From NCBI RefSeq assembly GCF_900215375.1, contig NZ_OBEF01000008.1, forward strand, positions 145,793-209,792: a DNA stretch of 64,000 nt, read 5' to 3'. Source of the DNA: Enterobacter sp. CC120223-11 (GTDB lineage Bacteria; Pseudomonadota; Gammaproteobacteria; Enterobacterales; Enterobacteriaceae). Positions 34,489 to 44,211 of this stretch are shown piece after piece (the stretch's first letter is position 1; the number at the start of each line of letters is the position of its first letter). The notes below the pieces were generated by a model. The model was not told the DNA's origin. It made no database searches and saw only the letters and a list, made by a program, of their open reading frames with translations. The position numbers and the translations under genes are program-made.

Positions 34489-35830
34489 GGCATTGCTCCT
34501 GATAGCGCGCCAGTACCTGACGCACAAAATAAGTCGCGCTGCCGGTGGCCTTCGACGGGTCCAGCAGCGCGGTCAGTTCAGCAGGGGTAAAATGCGCCGT
34601 CAGGCGCGGGTCGTTTTCCAACAGCTGCAACAGCGGGCACTTTTGATCCAGCGCCTGATGACACAGCGTTTCGATAAGGTGATGGGCGTCCTGCTTGCCG
34701 ATAAATTTTGCCAGCGCCAGGGTGACGGACTCCGCCATGATCAGCCCATGCGTAATGTCGAGGTCCGCACGCATTTTTACGGCATCCACCTGCATGCCGC
34801 GCACCAGTTGCTCGCTCTGCGCTATGACGCCACCCGCAAGCGTAATGAGTTCCGGCAGTACTTCCCACTCTGCCTGCCAGCCGCCGAGCGCCCTTTCATG
34901 CTGCTGAATTTGACTGGCATACAGCGTTGCCATCAGGCCAGGCGTGCGCTGTACCGCCGTGAGAATAGCCGCGCAGCCGACAGGGTTACGTTTATGCGGC
35001 ATCGCGGAAGAACCGCCGCGACCGGGTGCCGTTGGCTCACTGACTTCCGCCACTTCAGTTTGCATCAGCAGCGAAAAATCACTGGCGAATTTGCCGAGCG
35101 TGCCGCACACGCCCGCGTACCAGTGGCCAATTTCCAGCAGCCTGTCGCGCTGGCTGTGCCAGGGCGTGTCTGCCAGCGTCAGGTTCAACTCCTGGGCTAA
35201 GGCTTCCGCCACCGCCGGGCCGTGGTCGTTCAGCGATGCCAGCGTGCCCGCCGCGCCGCCAAACTGGAGCGTTAAGGCACGTGATGAAATTTCACGAAGG
35301 CGAACCTGCCAGCGCAGCAGCGCATCCAGCGTGCCGGCAAGCTTCAGGCCAAAGGTAACGGGCAGCGCGTGCTGCATCCAGGTGCGCCCTGGCATCACGG
35401 TTTCACGATGAAGTGTGGTTTGCTTCGCCAGCGCGGCCAGCAGGTTCGCCAGCATCTCATCCGTTTTCAGCAGCGCTTCACGCAGCTGGAGCACAAACCC
35501 GGAGTCGATGACGTCCTGGCTGGTTGCGCCCCAGTGAACGTAGCGGGCCGCGTCGGGATCGTTCTGTTTCACCTGCGCGGTCAGCTGTTTCACCAGCGGA
35601 ATGGCGAGGTTACCGGCGCTGGCCGCCGCTTCGCCAAGGGCAGTCATATCAATGCTGCGAACGTCACAGGCTCGTTCAATCGCCGCAACGGCTTCTGATG
35701 GAATGACGCCGCACGCCGCTTCGGCCCGCGCCAGCGCGGCTTCAAAGTCGAGCATCCCCTGCACGGCTTGTGCGTCGCTGAACAGCGCCGTTAACGCACT
35801 CCCGCGCAACATCGGGGTCAACAAATCCAT
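34466..35830 (-). CDS. pcaB: 3-carboxy-cis,cis-muconate cycloisomerase
   Basis: 454 residues of the fumarase/aspartase superfamily with its signature GGSSAMPHKRNPVG. The N-terminus starts MDLLTPMLRGSALTALFSD, typical of PcaB. It converts 3-carboxy-cis,cis-muconate to 4-carboxymuconolactone. It starts nine bases after pcaF and overlaps pcaD. Confidence 0.95.
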   Translation of the reverse strand: MDLLTPMLRGSALTALFSDAQAVQGMLDFEAALARAEAACGVIPSEAVAAIERACDVRSIDMTALGEAAASAGNLAIPLVKQLTAQVKQNDPDAARYVHWGATSQDVIDSGFVLQLREALLKTDEMLANLLAALAKQTTLHRETVMPGRTWMQHALPVTFGLKLAGTLDALLRWQVRLREISSRALTLQFGGAAGTLASLNDHGPAVAEALAQELNLTLADTPWHSQRDRLLEIGHWYAGVCGTLGKFASDFSLLMQTEVAEVSEPTAPGRGGSSAMPHKRNPVGCAAILTAVQRTPGLMATLYASQIQQHERALGGWQAEWEVLPELITLAGGVIAQSEQLVRGMQVDAVKMRADLDITHGLIMAESVTLALAKFIGKQDAHHLIETLCHQALDQKCPLLQLLENDPRLTAHFTPAELTALLDPSKATGSATYFVRQVLARYQEQCHDHSLSD

Positions 35831-35839
35831 GCCTGCTCC

Positions 35840-37045
35840 TTAAACCCGTTCAATAATCAGCGCAATCCCCTGGCCCACGCCGATGCACATGGTACAGAGC
35901 GCATAGCGGCCACCTGTGCGTTTCAGCTGATAGGCGGCGGTCATCGCCAGACGGCCACCGGAAGCGCCCAGAGGATGCCCAAGCGCTATCGCCCCGCCGT
36001 TCGGATTCACGTGAGGCGCATCGTCCGCCAGCCCCAGCGAGCGGGTCACCGCCAGCGCCTGAGCGGCAAACGCTTCGTTAAGTTCTATCACATCCATCTG
36101 TTCGAGCGTTAAGCCAGTTTGTGCCAGCACTTTGCGCACCGCAGGCGACGGACCGAAGCCCATAATGCGCGGCGCAACGCCCGCGGTTGCCACACCGACA
36201 ACGCGAGCCAGCGGCTGCAAATCGTGAGCGTTCAGCGCCAGCTCGCTTGCCAGCAGCAGCGCGCAGGCTCCGTCGTTAACGCCAGAAGCATTCCCCGCCG
36301 TCACGCTGCCGTCGGCCCGCACAACCCCTTTCAGTTTAGCCAGTGATTCCATTGAGGTGCTGCGCGGGTGCTCATCTCGAGCAAAATGAAGCGGCTCGCC
36401 TTTGCGCTGCGGAACATTTACGGCGATCAGTTCGTCGTTAAACAACCCCTTTTCCTGCGCGGCGGCGGTTCTCTGCTGGCTGCGCAGGGCAAACGCGTCC
36501 TGATCGGCGCGGGAGATGCCAAACTCATCCGCCACGTTTTCGGCGGTTTCCGGCATGGAATCCACGCCATACATCGCTTTCATCAGCGGGTTAATAAAAC
36601 GCCAGCCGATGGTGGTGTCTTCCATTTTCATGCTGCGGCTGTACGCACTCTCCGCTTTGCCCATCACGAACGGCGCGCGGGACATGCTTTCCACGCCCCC
36701 GGCAATCATCAGCTGCGTTTCACCGCTTTTGATAGCCCTGGCCGCGATGCCAATGGCATCAAGGCTCGAGCCGCATAACCGATTGACGGTGCTGCCCGGC
36801 ACCGTTTCCGGTAAGCCCGCCAGCAGCAGCGCCATACGCGCCACGTTACGGTTATCTTCCCCTGCCTGGTTCGCGCAGCCGTAAATCACATCGTCGATAC
36901 ATGAGGGGTCGAGGCCCGGGTTACGTTCCAGCAGCGCCTTCAGCGGCAGCGCCGCCAGGTCGTCTGCGCGCACCGTTGCAAGCGTGCCGCCAAAGCGTCC
37001 GAACGGCGTACGCACCGCGTCACAGATAAATGCCTGAGTCATCAT
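35840..37045 (-). CDS. pcaF: Beta-ketoadipyl-CoA thiolase
   Basis: 401 residues of the thiolase family. The acyl-binding Cys lies in [12 protein letters not shown], and the C-terminal catalytic residues in [16 protein letters not shown] and CIGVGQG. It splits beta-ketoadipyl-CoA into succinyl-CoA and acetyl-CoA, the last step of the pathway. Six bases separate it from pcaJ. Confidence 0.95.
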   Translation of the reverse strand: MMTQAFICDAVRTPFGRFGGTLATVRADDLAALPLKALLERNPGLDPSCIDDVIYGCANQAGEDNRNVARMALLLAGLPETVPGSTVNRLCGSSLDAIGIAARAIKSGETQLMIAGGVESMSRAPFVMGKAESAYSRSMKMEDTTIGWRFINPLMKAMYGVDSMPETAENVADEFGISRADQDAFALRSQQRTAAAQEKGLFNDELIAVNVPQRKGEPLHFARDEHPRSTSMESLAKLKGVVRADGSVTAGNASGVNDGACALLLASELALNAHDLQPLARVVGVATAGVAPRIMGFGPSPAVRKVLAQTGLTLEQMDVIELNEAFAAQALAVTRSLGLADDAPHVNPNGGAIALGHPLGASGGRLAMTAAYQLKRTGGRYALCTMCIGVGQGIALIIERV

Positions 37046-37051
37046 GATTCC

Positions 37052-37708
37052 TTATGCGCTTTGCGCGAGCTGGCTGAAAGTCAGTTTGACGGGCGTCAGC
37101 CGCTGTAGCTCTTCAAAGGAGAGGCCGTTGAAGATTTCACGGACGACCGGGCCCTGTGGGGTGATGTCGATCACCGCAAGATCCGTATAGATGCGGCTGA
37201 CGCAGCCAATACCGGTTAGCGGGTAGCTGCACTGCTCCACCAGTTTGCAGTCGCCGTCGCGAGTCAGGTGATCCATCATCACGAAGACCTGGCGTGCGCC
37301 AATGGCCAGATCCATCGCCCCGCCGACCGCCGGAATGGCGTCCGGTGCGCCGGTGCTCCAGTTGGCTAAATCTCCGCTCGCAGAAACCTGATACGCACCG
37401 AGCACGCAGATATCGAGATGGCCGCCGCGCATCATGGCGAAGGAGTCACCGTGGTGGAAATAGCAGCCGCCTTCCAGTAACGTCACAAACTCTTTCCCGG
37501 CGTTAATCAGCTCAGGATCTTCTTCCCCCGGCGCAGGTTTTGGCCCCATCCCCAGCAGGCCGTTTTCGCTGTGGAGGAAAATCTCTTTATCGGCCGGAAG
37601 GTAGTTGGCGATGCGCGTGGGCAGGCCAATGCCAAGATTGACGTACGCGCCTTCAGGAATGTCCTGCGCCACGCGTCTGGCCATTTCGTCACGGGTCAGT
37701 TTTTGCAT
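37052..37708 (-). CDS. pcaJ: 3-oxoadipate CoA-transferase subunit B
   Basis: 218 residues of the CoA-transferase family; the catalytic Glu lies in HSENGLLGMGP. With PcaI it moves CoA from succinyl-CoA to beta-ketoadipate. GAGGAG precedes the ATG, and it starts ten bases after pcaI. Confidence 0.95.
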   Translation of the reverse strand: MQKLTRDEMARRVAQDIPEGAYVNLGIGLPTRIANYLPADKEIFLHSENGLLGMGPKPAPGEEDPELINAGKEFVTLLEGGCYFHHGDSFAMMRGGHLDICVLGAYQVSASGDLANWSTGAPDAIPAVGGAMDLAIGARQVFVMMDHLTRDGDCKLVEQCSYPLTGIGCVSRIYTDLAVIDITPQGPVVREIFNGLSFEELQRLTPVKLTFSQLAQSA

Positions 37709-37718
37709 GGTTTGCTCC

Positions 37719-38405
37719 TCAGGCGCTTTTGGCCGCGTTGATATTTTCCAGCGAGAAAACGCGCTGCACGAAGATGCCCGGCGTCACAACGTGCTCCGGG
37801 TCAAGCTGGCCTAATGGCACAATCGCCGACACTTCCGCTACGGTGGTTTTTGCCGCCGTCGCCATAATCGGCCCGAAGTTGCGCGCCGCTTTGCGGTAAA
37901 TGAGGTTGCCCCAGCGATCCGCGTGATGGGCTTTGATCAGCGCGAAATCGGCATGAATCGGGTATTCCAGCACGTAGTGGCGACCGTCTATCTCGCGCGT
38001 CTCTTTGCCTTCGGCCAGCGGCGTGCCGTAGCCAGTGGGTGTGAACACCGCGCCAAGCCCGGCGCCTGCCGCCTGGATGCGCGCCGCCAGGTTGCCCTGC
38101 GGCACCAGTTCCAGCTCCACTTTCCCCCGGCGATAAAGATCGTCAAAGATTTGCGAATCCACCTGGCGCGGGAACGAGCAGATCATTTTTCGCACGCGTC
38201 CAGCCTTCAGCAGCGCCGCCAGCCCCACTTCGCCGTTCCCGGCATTGTTATTGATGATGGTGAGATCGCGTGCGCCCTGGGCAATCAGGGCATCAATCAG
38301 GACGGTGGGCTGTCCGGCGGGGCCAAAGCCGCCAATCATCACGGTGGCACCGTCGGGGATCCCGGCGATGGCCTGTTCCGGCGTCGGGACGCTTTTGTCG
38401 ATCAT
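37719..38405 (-). CDS. pcaI: 3-oxoadipate CoA-transferase subunit A
   Basis: 228 residues, the alpha subunit of the succinyl-CoA:3-ketoacid transferase family, with the CoA-binding GGFGPAGQPT block and NNAGNGEVGLAALL. It is the first gene of pcaIJFBDC and divergent from pcaR. AAGGAG precedes the ATG. PcaR-type sites fill the shared promoter region. pcaGH, which feed this pathway with carboxymuconate from protocatechuate, are not in the window. Confidence 0.95.
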   Translation of the reverse strand: MIDKSVPTPEQAIAGIPDGATVMIGGFGPAGQPTVLIDALIAQGARDLTIINNNAGNGEVGLAALLKAGRVRKMICSFPRQVDSQIFDDLYRRGKVELELVPQGNLAARIQAAGAGLGAVFTPTGYGTPLAEGKETREIDGRHYVLEYPIHADFALIKAHHADRWGNLIYRKAARNFGPIMATAAKTTVAEVSAIVPLGQLDPEHVVTPGIFVQRVFSLENINAAKSA

Positions 38406-38432
38406 CAGGTCGCTCCTTGTCGTGCTGAAAAT

Positions 38433-38447
38433 GTGCGGTTATCGCAC
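38433..38447 (-). promoter_or_regulatory. PcaR box proximal to pcaI
   Basis: GTGCGGTTATCGCAC resembles the PcaR 15-mer GTTCGATAATCGCAC and lies 28 bases before the pcaI start. It is a near-palindrome of the same kind as the boxes at 38498 and 38517. Confidence 0.75.
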
Positions 38448-38497
38448 TTTTATGCGTTGTTCGCCCAAAATGTGACCCGCTTAACGATGCCGGTCAA

Positions 38498-38531
38498 GGG
38501 CGATAATCGAAATATGGTGCGATTATCGAAC
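38498..38531 (+). promoter_or_regulatory. PcaR boxes proximal to pcaR
   Basis: Two further boxes: a weaker GGGCGATAATCGAAA at 38498-38512, and GTGCGATTATCGAAC at 38517-38531. The reverse complement of the latter is GTTCGATAATCGCAC, which as I recall is the PcaR site of Pseudomonas putida. Both lie just before pcaR, so autoregulation is likely. Confidence 0.82.
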
Positions 38532-38573
38532 ATCCTGTATCTTTAACCGCAAACTGTGATCGGAGGCAAAAAC

Positions 38574-39380
38574 ATGAGCAAACATCCTGACGACGTGCTG
38601 AACAGCGAGAGCGATCCGTTCAAGGGCGATCCGAACTTTATGGCTTCTCTGGCGCGCGGGCTGGAGGTGATTCAGGCGTTTACGCCGCAGCGCCCGCTGC
38701 TGTCGATTTCCCAGATCAGCCAAAAAACGGGGATCCCGCGCGCGGCGGTGCGCCGCTGCCTGTATACGCTCGGAAAACTGGGGTTTGTGTATGCTGAAGA
38801 CGGCAAAAACTTCCAGTTGCGACCGCGCATTTTATCGCTCGGTCATGCCTGGCTGGCCTCCACGCCGCTGGCACGCTCTGCCCAGCCGGTGCTGAAACAC
38901 CTGAGCGAAATGCTCAACGAGTCCTGTTCAATTGCCACCCTCGACGGCGATGACATTCTCTACATCGCGCGCGCATCGAGTTCGCGAATTATGACCATCG
39001 ATCTGGATATCGGCAGCCGCCTGCCCGCCTGGGCGACGTCAATGGGCCGCGTGCTGCTAAGCCACCAGCCGGAAGAGAAGCTGAACGACATGCTGGCGCG
39101 GGTGACGATGATTCGCTACACGCCGCAGACGGTGGATTCGGTGAGTAAACTTCGGACAGAGCTGAAACGCGTGCGCCAGCAGGGCTACGCGCTCAACGAT
39201 CAGGAACTGGAAATGGGGCTGCGATCGCTGGCGGTACCGCTGTTTAATCCTCAGGGGCACTGCGTGGCGGCGCTCAACGTTGGGGTACATGCGGGCCAGG
39301 TATCGGCCAGCGACATGCTGGCACGTGTGCTGCCGGAGCTGCAAAATGCGGCGAAAGAGCTGACGCTGCTGCTGCGCTAG
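38574..39380 (+). CDS. pcaR: IclR-type regulator of the pca genes
   Basis: 268 residues with an IclR winged helix (FMASLARGLEVIQAFTPQRP, then ISQISQKTGIPRAAVRRCLYTL) and a C-terminal effector domain of the PcaR/PcaU/PobR group. It probably activates pcaIJFBDC with beta-ketoadipate. GGAGG lies seven bases before the chosen ATG, which excludes an upstream in-frame start. The 3' end overlaps the convergent smrA by four bases. Confidence 0.9.
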   Translation: MSKHPDDVLNSESDPFKGDPNFMASLARGLEVIQAFTPQRPLLSISQISQKTGIPRAAVRRCLYTLGKLGFVYAEDGKNFQLRPRILSLGHAWLASTPLARSAQPVLKHLSEMLNESCSIATLDGDDILYIARASSSRIMTIDLDIGSRLPAWATSMGRVLLSHQPEEKLNDMLARVTMIRYTPQTVDSVSKLRTELKRVRQQGYALNDQELEMGLRSLAVPLFNPQGHCVAALNVGVHAGQVSASDMLARVLPELQNAAKELTLLLR

Positions 39381-39940
39381 CGGCTGCGCTTGGCGTGACG
39401 CTCCCAGTTGTCCTGTTTCGCCTGTTCGGATTTTTTCAGCGCCACATAGCACGCCCCGCTGCCGCCGTGGTGCGGCAACGCAACGCAAAACGCCTGCACG
39501 TCTTCAAACTCCGTGAGCCAGCGCGCAAGATAGCTGCGGATAACGTTGGCGTGCGAGCCGTCGGCTTTGCCTTTGCCATGAATAATCAGTACGTTGCGTA
39601 AACCATCCCGATGCGCCTGAAGAATAAATGCGTACAGCATCTGCCGACATTGTTCGGCGGAGTGGCGCAGCAAAGTCAGGCTTGCCTGTTGGCTGTATTT
39701 CCCCGCGCGCAGCTTGTCGAGCACGCCGTTTTGCAGGCCTTCACGCTTAAACTCAAGCGGCGTGCCGAGGGGGACGATATCGAGGAAACCGAGGGTGAGA
39801 AAGTTGTCGAGCTGCAGCGTGTCGATATGCGCGGGCGCTCTCGTATTACGGGTGGGTTGCCAGAGCGCATCATTGCCGCGCTTCAGGGGCTGGACATCCT
39901 CCATGGCGTCAAGAAAGAGAAATTTGTCGTCAGGGTTCAT
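39377..39940 (-). CDS. smrA: Smr-domain DNA endonuclease SmrA
   Basis: 187 residues, the length of E. coli SmrA (YdaL). The C-terminal Smr domain shows NVLIIHGKGK and the conserved HHGGSGACYVALKK. The N-terminus DDKFLFLDAMEDVQPLKR follows E. coli. Of three adjacent ATGs I chose the third (39940), which has the best spacing to GGGAGG and matches the E. coli start. The family nicks DNA in vitro; its cellular role is unclear. It lies beside mcaS and abgR, as in E. coli. Confidence 0.93.
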   Translation of the reverse strand: MNPDDKFLFLDAMEDVQPLKRGNDALWQPTRNTRAPAHIDTLQLDNFLTLGFLDIVPLGTPLEFKREGLQNGVLDKLRAGKYSQQASLTLLRHSAEQCRQMLYAFILQAHRDGLRNVLIIHGKGKADGSHANVIRSYLARWLTEFEDVQAFCVALPHHGGSGACYVALKKSEQAKQDNWERHAKRSR

Positions 39941-40211
39941 CATCATCGCCTCCCGCTACATCGACCGCCACTGCTGAGCCGCTACTATAGCCGCGCCCTG
40001 CCTCATCCTCAACGCTTTTGACTTTTTTCGGAAACTGACTTCCTGAAGAATATATTCTGAATCAGGAAAGCGTCGAATAACAGACAGCAACAGTTAACCA
40101 TCACTTAACTGAAATTAATTAGCGGTAACATGAAATGAAAATGTAAACGAAACGTGAAATATATCACCCAAAAGTACTGGTATTTATTCTCAGATTCGCT
40201 ATAACTGTATT
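39941..40211 (+). promoter_or_regulatory. mcaS promoter region
   Basis: Upstream of the sRNA lie a CRP site (40153-40168) and a TATAAC -10 element at 40200-40205, six bases before the expected first RNA base. No gene is seen between smrA and the sRNA. Confidence 0.6.
40153..40168 (+). promoter_or_regulatory. CRP site upstream of mcaS
   Basis: CGTGA-AATATA-TCACC is a good CRP half-site pair (consensus TGTGA-N6-TCACA), centred about 51 bases before the predicted mcaS start. E. coli McaS is known to be CRP-activated. Confidence 0.7.
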
Positions 40212-40305
40212 ACCTGCACGGGGGAATGAGCGGCGGGAACACGTTACGGAAATATTGCTGTGTATACTGCGGGGTCTGGCGGATGTCGACAGATCCTGTT
40301 TTTTT
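40212..40305 (+). ncRNA. mcaS: Small regulatory RNA McaS
   Basis: A 94-base RNA predicted between smrA and abgR, opposite in strand to both, as for E. coli mcaS (about 95 nt). Key stretches shared with it are GCTGTGTATACTG and TCTGGCGGATGTCGACAGA, the latter the terminator stem region. The terminator pairs GGGTCTG with CAGATCC (one G-U) and ends in TTTTTTT. In E. coli McaS is Hfq-dependent, represses csgD, activates flhD and pgaA, and titrates CsrA. GG-containing loops are visible in the 5' half (ACGGGGGAATGAG). Start position taken by similarity (ACC). Confidence 0.85.
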
Positions 40306-40321
40306 ATTTCTCACTCAATAA

Positions 40322-41233
40322 TCACCCACGAAATAATTGCTGGCTTTGTCGACGAAATTGCGTAATTAATGCCGCCGCAAGCGGTGTCTGCTGTGCGTCC
40401 CGGCGCTGAATCAGATAATACGCGGCTTTCGGCAAGGGTTCTGCGACAGGAATGAGTACCAGACGGTGAGCAATCAGCGGGTCGGTGCCTAACTCTTCCG
40501 GCAGAATACTTAAGAAATCACTTTGCGCAACAAGGCTTATGCAAGATGAGAAAGTTTCACACACCACGCCGACGGTCGGTATTTGCGCCCGGTGGCTAAA
40601 TAACTCTTCCAGCTGCTTATAATAACTTCCCCGTGGCGTCGGCATTGTCCAGTTATATTTAAGTAATTCGCTAATGGATTTTGCACCCAGCGCCGGATGA
40701 CCGTTTCTCGCAAATATAGCGAAGTTTTTTTCAAATAATTTTTCAAACGTAAATTCGTGATCGTAAGGCCCCTTATAATAACTGTTGATGGTAAAATCCA
40801 GTTCGCCCTGACGGAGTTCATTGATCATCGACACCAGCTGGCCTTCCATGATTCGCACCGTCACGCCCGGATGCTGTTGATGGAAGCGATTAATCACCGG
40901 CGGCATCAGCGTTCGCGCCACGCTTGCGCCCATTCCCACATTGATGCGTCCGGTTAATCGCCCCTGCCGCTGCTGAATTTCGTCCTGCGCGGCGCGAAGC
41001 TCTTCCAGAATTAAATTCGCGTGCTGATAAAAGCTCTCCCCGCATTCGGTTAACGCCACGCCTTTACTGCGGCGAATAAACAGCTGGGCAGAAATGCCCT
41101 CCTCCAGCTCTTTTATTGATTTAGTCAGCGCAGGCTGTGAAAGCTCAAGCGTGCGGCTTGCCCCGCGGATGCTGCCCTGCCTGGCCACTTCCACAAACGC
41201 CCGAATTTGATGAATTTTCACCTGAAAGGTCAT
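40322..41233 (-). CDS. abgR: LysR-type regulator AbgR
   Basis: 303 residues. The N-terminal LysR helix-turn-helix reads VKIHQIRAFVEVARQGSIRG, then LSQPALTKSIKELEEG. It is close to E. coli AbgR along its length. It regulates the divergent abgABT operon for p-aminobenzoyl-glutamate. I chose the ATG at 41233 (MTFQVK) by similarity to the E. coli start; twelve codons of an in-frame upstream extension are left out. Confidence 0.93.
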   Translation of the reverse strand: MTFQVKIHQIRAFVEVARQGSIRGASRTLELSQPALTKSIKELEEGISAQLFIRRSKGVALTECGESFYQHANLILEELRAAQDEIQQRQGRLTGRINVGMGASVARTLMPPVINRFHQQHPGVTVRIMEGQLVSMINELRQGELDFTINSYYKGPYDHEFTFEKLFEKNFAIFARNGHPALGAKSISELLKYNWTMPTPRGSYYKQLEELFSHRAQIPTVGVVCETFSSCISLVAQSDFLSILPEELGTDPLIAHRLVLIPVAEPLPKAAYYLIQRRDAQQTPLAAALITQFRRQSQQLFRG

Positions 41234-41334
41234 GCCCGCTCCGTGATAACCACTGTTTATCAGACACAAGAAACTGGCATCTACTGTAATGCAAAGGGAT
41301 ATGGCAGGGTAATGACCGAAACGTTAAAAAGTTA

Positions 41335-41348
41335 TTACTGATAAGTAA
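41335..41348. promoter_or_regulatory. TTACT-N4-AGTAA dyad in the abgR/abgA region
   Basis: A perfect 5-bp inverted repeat TTACTGATAAGTAA, 54 bases before abgA. It contains the T-N12-A form expected for a LysR site and is a candidate AbgR operator. Inference only. Confidence 0.45.
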
Positions 41349-41401
41349 AAACTATCACAGCGTGAAGCGATTCACACTTTTTACCGATAACAGGAAACGT
41401 T

Positions 41402-42712
41402 ATGCCATTACTTACCGAATATGTAGCGTCGCTGGCGACAGATTTGCGCGCCTGGCGTCGTGAATTTCATCAGTATGCCGAATCCGGCTGGCTGGAATTT
41501 CGTACGGCCTCCCGCGTCGCGGAGATCCTCGACGGCCTCGGGTATCAACTTGCCGTTGGTCGCGATGTAGTAGATGAGCAAAGCAGAATGGGCCTGCCCG
41601 ATGCAGCAACGCTTGCCGAACAGTTCGAACGGGCCCGCCAGCAGGGTGCACCGGCACGCTGGTTGCCCGCCTTTGAAGGCGGCTTTACCGGCGTTGTTGC
41701 GACACTTAATACAGGCCGCCCCGGCCCAACTCTCGCCTTTCGCGTCGATATGGACGCACTCGATCTCAATGAACAGCTGGACGACAGCCATCGCCCACAC
41801 CGTGATGGGTTCGCCTCCTGCAATGCAGGCATGATGCACGCCTGCGGCCACGATGGCCACACCGCCATCGGCCTGGGTCTGGCCCACGTACTGAAGCACT
41901 TTTCCGCAGAACTTCGGGGGACGATCAAGCTGATTTTCCAGCCAGCGGAAGAAGGCACACGTGGGGCTCGCGCAATGGTTGCCGCAGGTGTTCTCGACGA
42001 TGTCGATTACTTTACGGCGGTGCATATCGGCACCGGCGTGGAAGCAGGCACGGTGCTGTGCGGTGCCGATAACTTTATGGCCACCAGTAAGTTTGACGTG
42101 CGCTTTACCGGCGTTGCCGCACACGCGGGAGGAAAACCAGAAGAAGGCCGCAATGCGCTGCTCGCCGCGGCGCAGGCAGCGATTTCCCTGCATGCCATTG
42201 CGCCGCACAGCGCGGGGGCGTCACGGGTGAACGTCGGCGTAATGCAGGCAGGAACCGGGCGCAACGTGGTGCCTTCATCAGCATTGATCAAAGTGGAAAC
42301 GCGCGGCGAAAGCGAAGCCGTCAACCAGTACGTATTCGATCGAGCGCAGAGCGTGATTGCAGGTGCGGCGGCGATGTACGACGTGAGCGCCGATGTCAGG
42401 CTGATGGGCGCCGCCACGGCAAGTTCCCCTTCTCCCGAATGGGTGAGTTTCCTGCGTGAGCAAACTGTTCAGGTGCCGGGCGTGAAAAAAGCGACCGATA
42501 ACGTGCCCGCGCCTGCGGGATCCGAAGACGCCACGCTGATGATGGCGCGCGTTCAGACACATGGCGGCCTCGCTTCATACATGGTGTTCGGCACCGATCT
42601 GAGCGCCGGGCATCACAATGAGAGGTTTGATTTTGACGAGCAGGTGCTCGGCATCGCTGTGGAAACCCTCGCCCGCGTGGCGATGCAATGCCCGACGGAA
42701 GGAGCAAAATAA
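41402..42712 (+). CDS. abgA: p-Aminobenzoyl-glutamate hydrolase subunit A
   Basis: 436 residues of the M20 metallopeptidase family. The metal-binding blocks are [37 protein letters not shown] and the C-terminal [17 protein letters not shown]. With AbgB it splits p-aminobenzoyl-glutamate, a folate breakdown product, into p-aminobenzoate and glutamate. First gene of abgABT. Its stop overlaps the abgB start by one base. Confidence 0.95.
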   Translation: MPLLTEYVASLATDLRAWRREFHQYAESGWLEFRTASRVAEILDGLGYQLAVGRDVVDEQSRMGLPDAATLAEQFERARQQGAPARWLPAFEGGFTGVVATLNTGRPGPTLAFRVDMDALDLNEQLDDSHRPHRDGFASCNAGMMHACGHDGHTAIGLGLAHVLKHFSAELRGTIKLIFQPAEEGTRGARAMVAAGVLDDVDYFTAVHIGTGVEAGTVLCGADNFMATSKFDVRFTGVAAHAGGKPEEGRNALLAAAQAAISLHAIAPHSAGASRVNVGVMQAGTGRNVVPSSALIKVETRGESEAVNQYVFDRAQSVIAGAAAMYDVSADVRLMGAATASSPSPEWVSFLREQTVQVPGVKKATDNVPAPAGSEDATLMMARVQTHGGLASYMVFGTDLSAGHHNERFDFDEQVLGIAVETLARVAMQCPTEGAK

Positions 42713-44157
42713 TGGAGCAGATTTACGACTTTGTGGCGGATATCCTTCACGCACGCCAACGGCAGTTCAGCGACATCGCAGATGAAATCTGGGATCACCC
42801 GGAAACGCGGTTTGAAGAGTTCTGGTCGGCTGAGCGGCTGGCGAGTGCGCTTGAAGCAGAAGGTTTCAACGTCCAGCGCGAAGCGGGCGGTATTCCGAAT
42901 GCCTTTATTGCAAGCTTTGGAAGCGGCAAACCGGTTATCGCCGTGCTGGGTGAATATGATGCGCTGGCAGGCCTCAGCCAGCAGGCGCATTGCGCGGAAC
43001 CCACCTCTTCCACGCCAGGCGCAAACGGTCACGGCTGTGGGCATAACCTGCTCGGCACCGCTGCGTTTGCCGCCGCCATTGCCGCCAAAGCCTGGCTGGA
43101 ACAAAACGGTCGCGAAGGCACATTGCGTTTTTACGGCTGTCCTGGCGAAGAAGGTGGCTCCGGCAAAACCTTTATGGTGCGTGAAGGCCTGTTCGATGAC
43201 GTGGATGCCGCCGTGACCTGGCATCCGGAAGCCTTCGCCGGGATGTTCAGCACCAGCACGCTGGCAAACATTCAGGCGGCCTGGCGCTTCACCGGCGTGG
43301 CGGCACACGCGGCGAACTCCCCACATCTGGGCCGCAGCGCGCTGGATGCGGTCACGCTGATGACCACCGGCACCAATTTTCTCAATGAGCACATCATCGA
43401 GAAAGCCCGCGTCCACTACGCCATTACCGACACCGGCGGTATTTCGCCGAACGTCGTGCAGGCGCAGGCGGAAGTGCTGTATCTGATCCGCGCCCCTGAA
43501 ATGGCCAACGTGCAGCAGATCTATCAGCGCATTGAAAAAATCGCCCAGGGTGCGGCGCTGATGACGGAAACGAAGGTCAGCTGTCGCTTTGAGAAAGCCT
43601 GCTCCAGCTATCTGCCAAACCGCACGCTGGAGGCGGCAATGTATCAGGCCGTTCAGCACTATGGCACGCCTGCATGGAGCGAAGACGAACTGGCGTTCGC
43701 CACCACGATCCGCGCCACCCTGAGCGAGAACGATCTGCAAAACAGCCTGCAAAATATCGCCCGAACCGGTGCAGAAGAAGGCGCGGCCTTTGCACGTCGT
43801 CATCAGAAAACGCTGCTGATTGATGAGGTTGCGCCCTATGTGCCGAATGGCGAAGTGCTGCCGGGCTCCACGGACGTGGGCGACGTCAGCTGGAAAGCGC
43901 CGGTAGCCCAGTGCTTCAGCCCCTGTTTTGCCGTCGGCACGCCGCTGCATACCTGGCAACTGGTGAGCCAGGGCCGCACGTCCATTGCGCACAAAGGTAT
44001 GCTGCACGCAGGGAAAATTATGGGCGCCACGGCTATTCATCTGTTTAACGATTCTGAACTGCTGAAAGCCTGCCAGGCAGAGCTGGCGCAAAAGCTTGAG
44101 GAAAGGCCTTATCAGTGCCCGATCCCAAAAAATGTGACACCGTCACCACTTAAATAA
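42712..44157 (+). CDS. abgB: p-Aminobenzoyl-glutamate hydrolase subunit B
   Basis: 481 residues, exactly the E. coli AbgB length, and M20 family. Metal-binding blocks are [39 protein letters not shown] and STDVGDVSW. The ATG overlaps the abgA stop (TAATG) and is preceded by GGAAGGAG. It ends with [11 protein letters not shown], as in E. coli. The subunit pairs with AbgA as a heterodimer. Confidence 0.95.
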   Translation: MEQIYDFVADILHARQRQFSDIADEIWDHPETRFEEFWSAERLASALEAEGFNVQREAGGIPNAFIASFGSGKPVIAVLGEYDALAGLSQQAHCAEPTSSTPGANGHGCGHNLLGTAAFAAAIAAKAWLEQNGREGTLRFYGCPGEEGGSGKTFMVREGLFDDVDAAVTWHPEAFAGMFSTSTLANIQAAWRFTGVAAHAANSPHLGRSALDAVTLMTTGTNFLNEHIIEKARVHYAITDTGGISPNVVQAQAEVLYLIRAPEMANVQQIYQRIEKIAQGAALMTETKVSCRFEKACSSYLPNRTLEAAMYQAVQHYGTPAWSEDELAFATTIRATLSENDLQNSLQNIARTGAEEGAAFARRHQKTLLIDEVAPYVPNGEVLPGSTDVGDVSWKAPVAQCFSPCFAVGTPLHTWQLVSQGRTSIAHKGMLHAGKIMGATAIHLFNDSELLKACQAELAQKLEERPYQCPIPKNVTPSPLK

Positions 44158-44211
44158 TCATTATAAAACAATTCATAACACAACAAACACAACGACTCCT
44201 GAGGAACGCCC

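Noticed and set aside
42613-44091. Minus-strand ORF of 492 codons over abgB
   Set aside because: Shadow of abgB, which matches E. coli AbgB in length and motifs.
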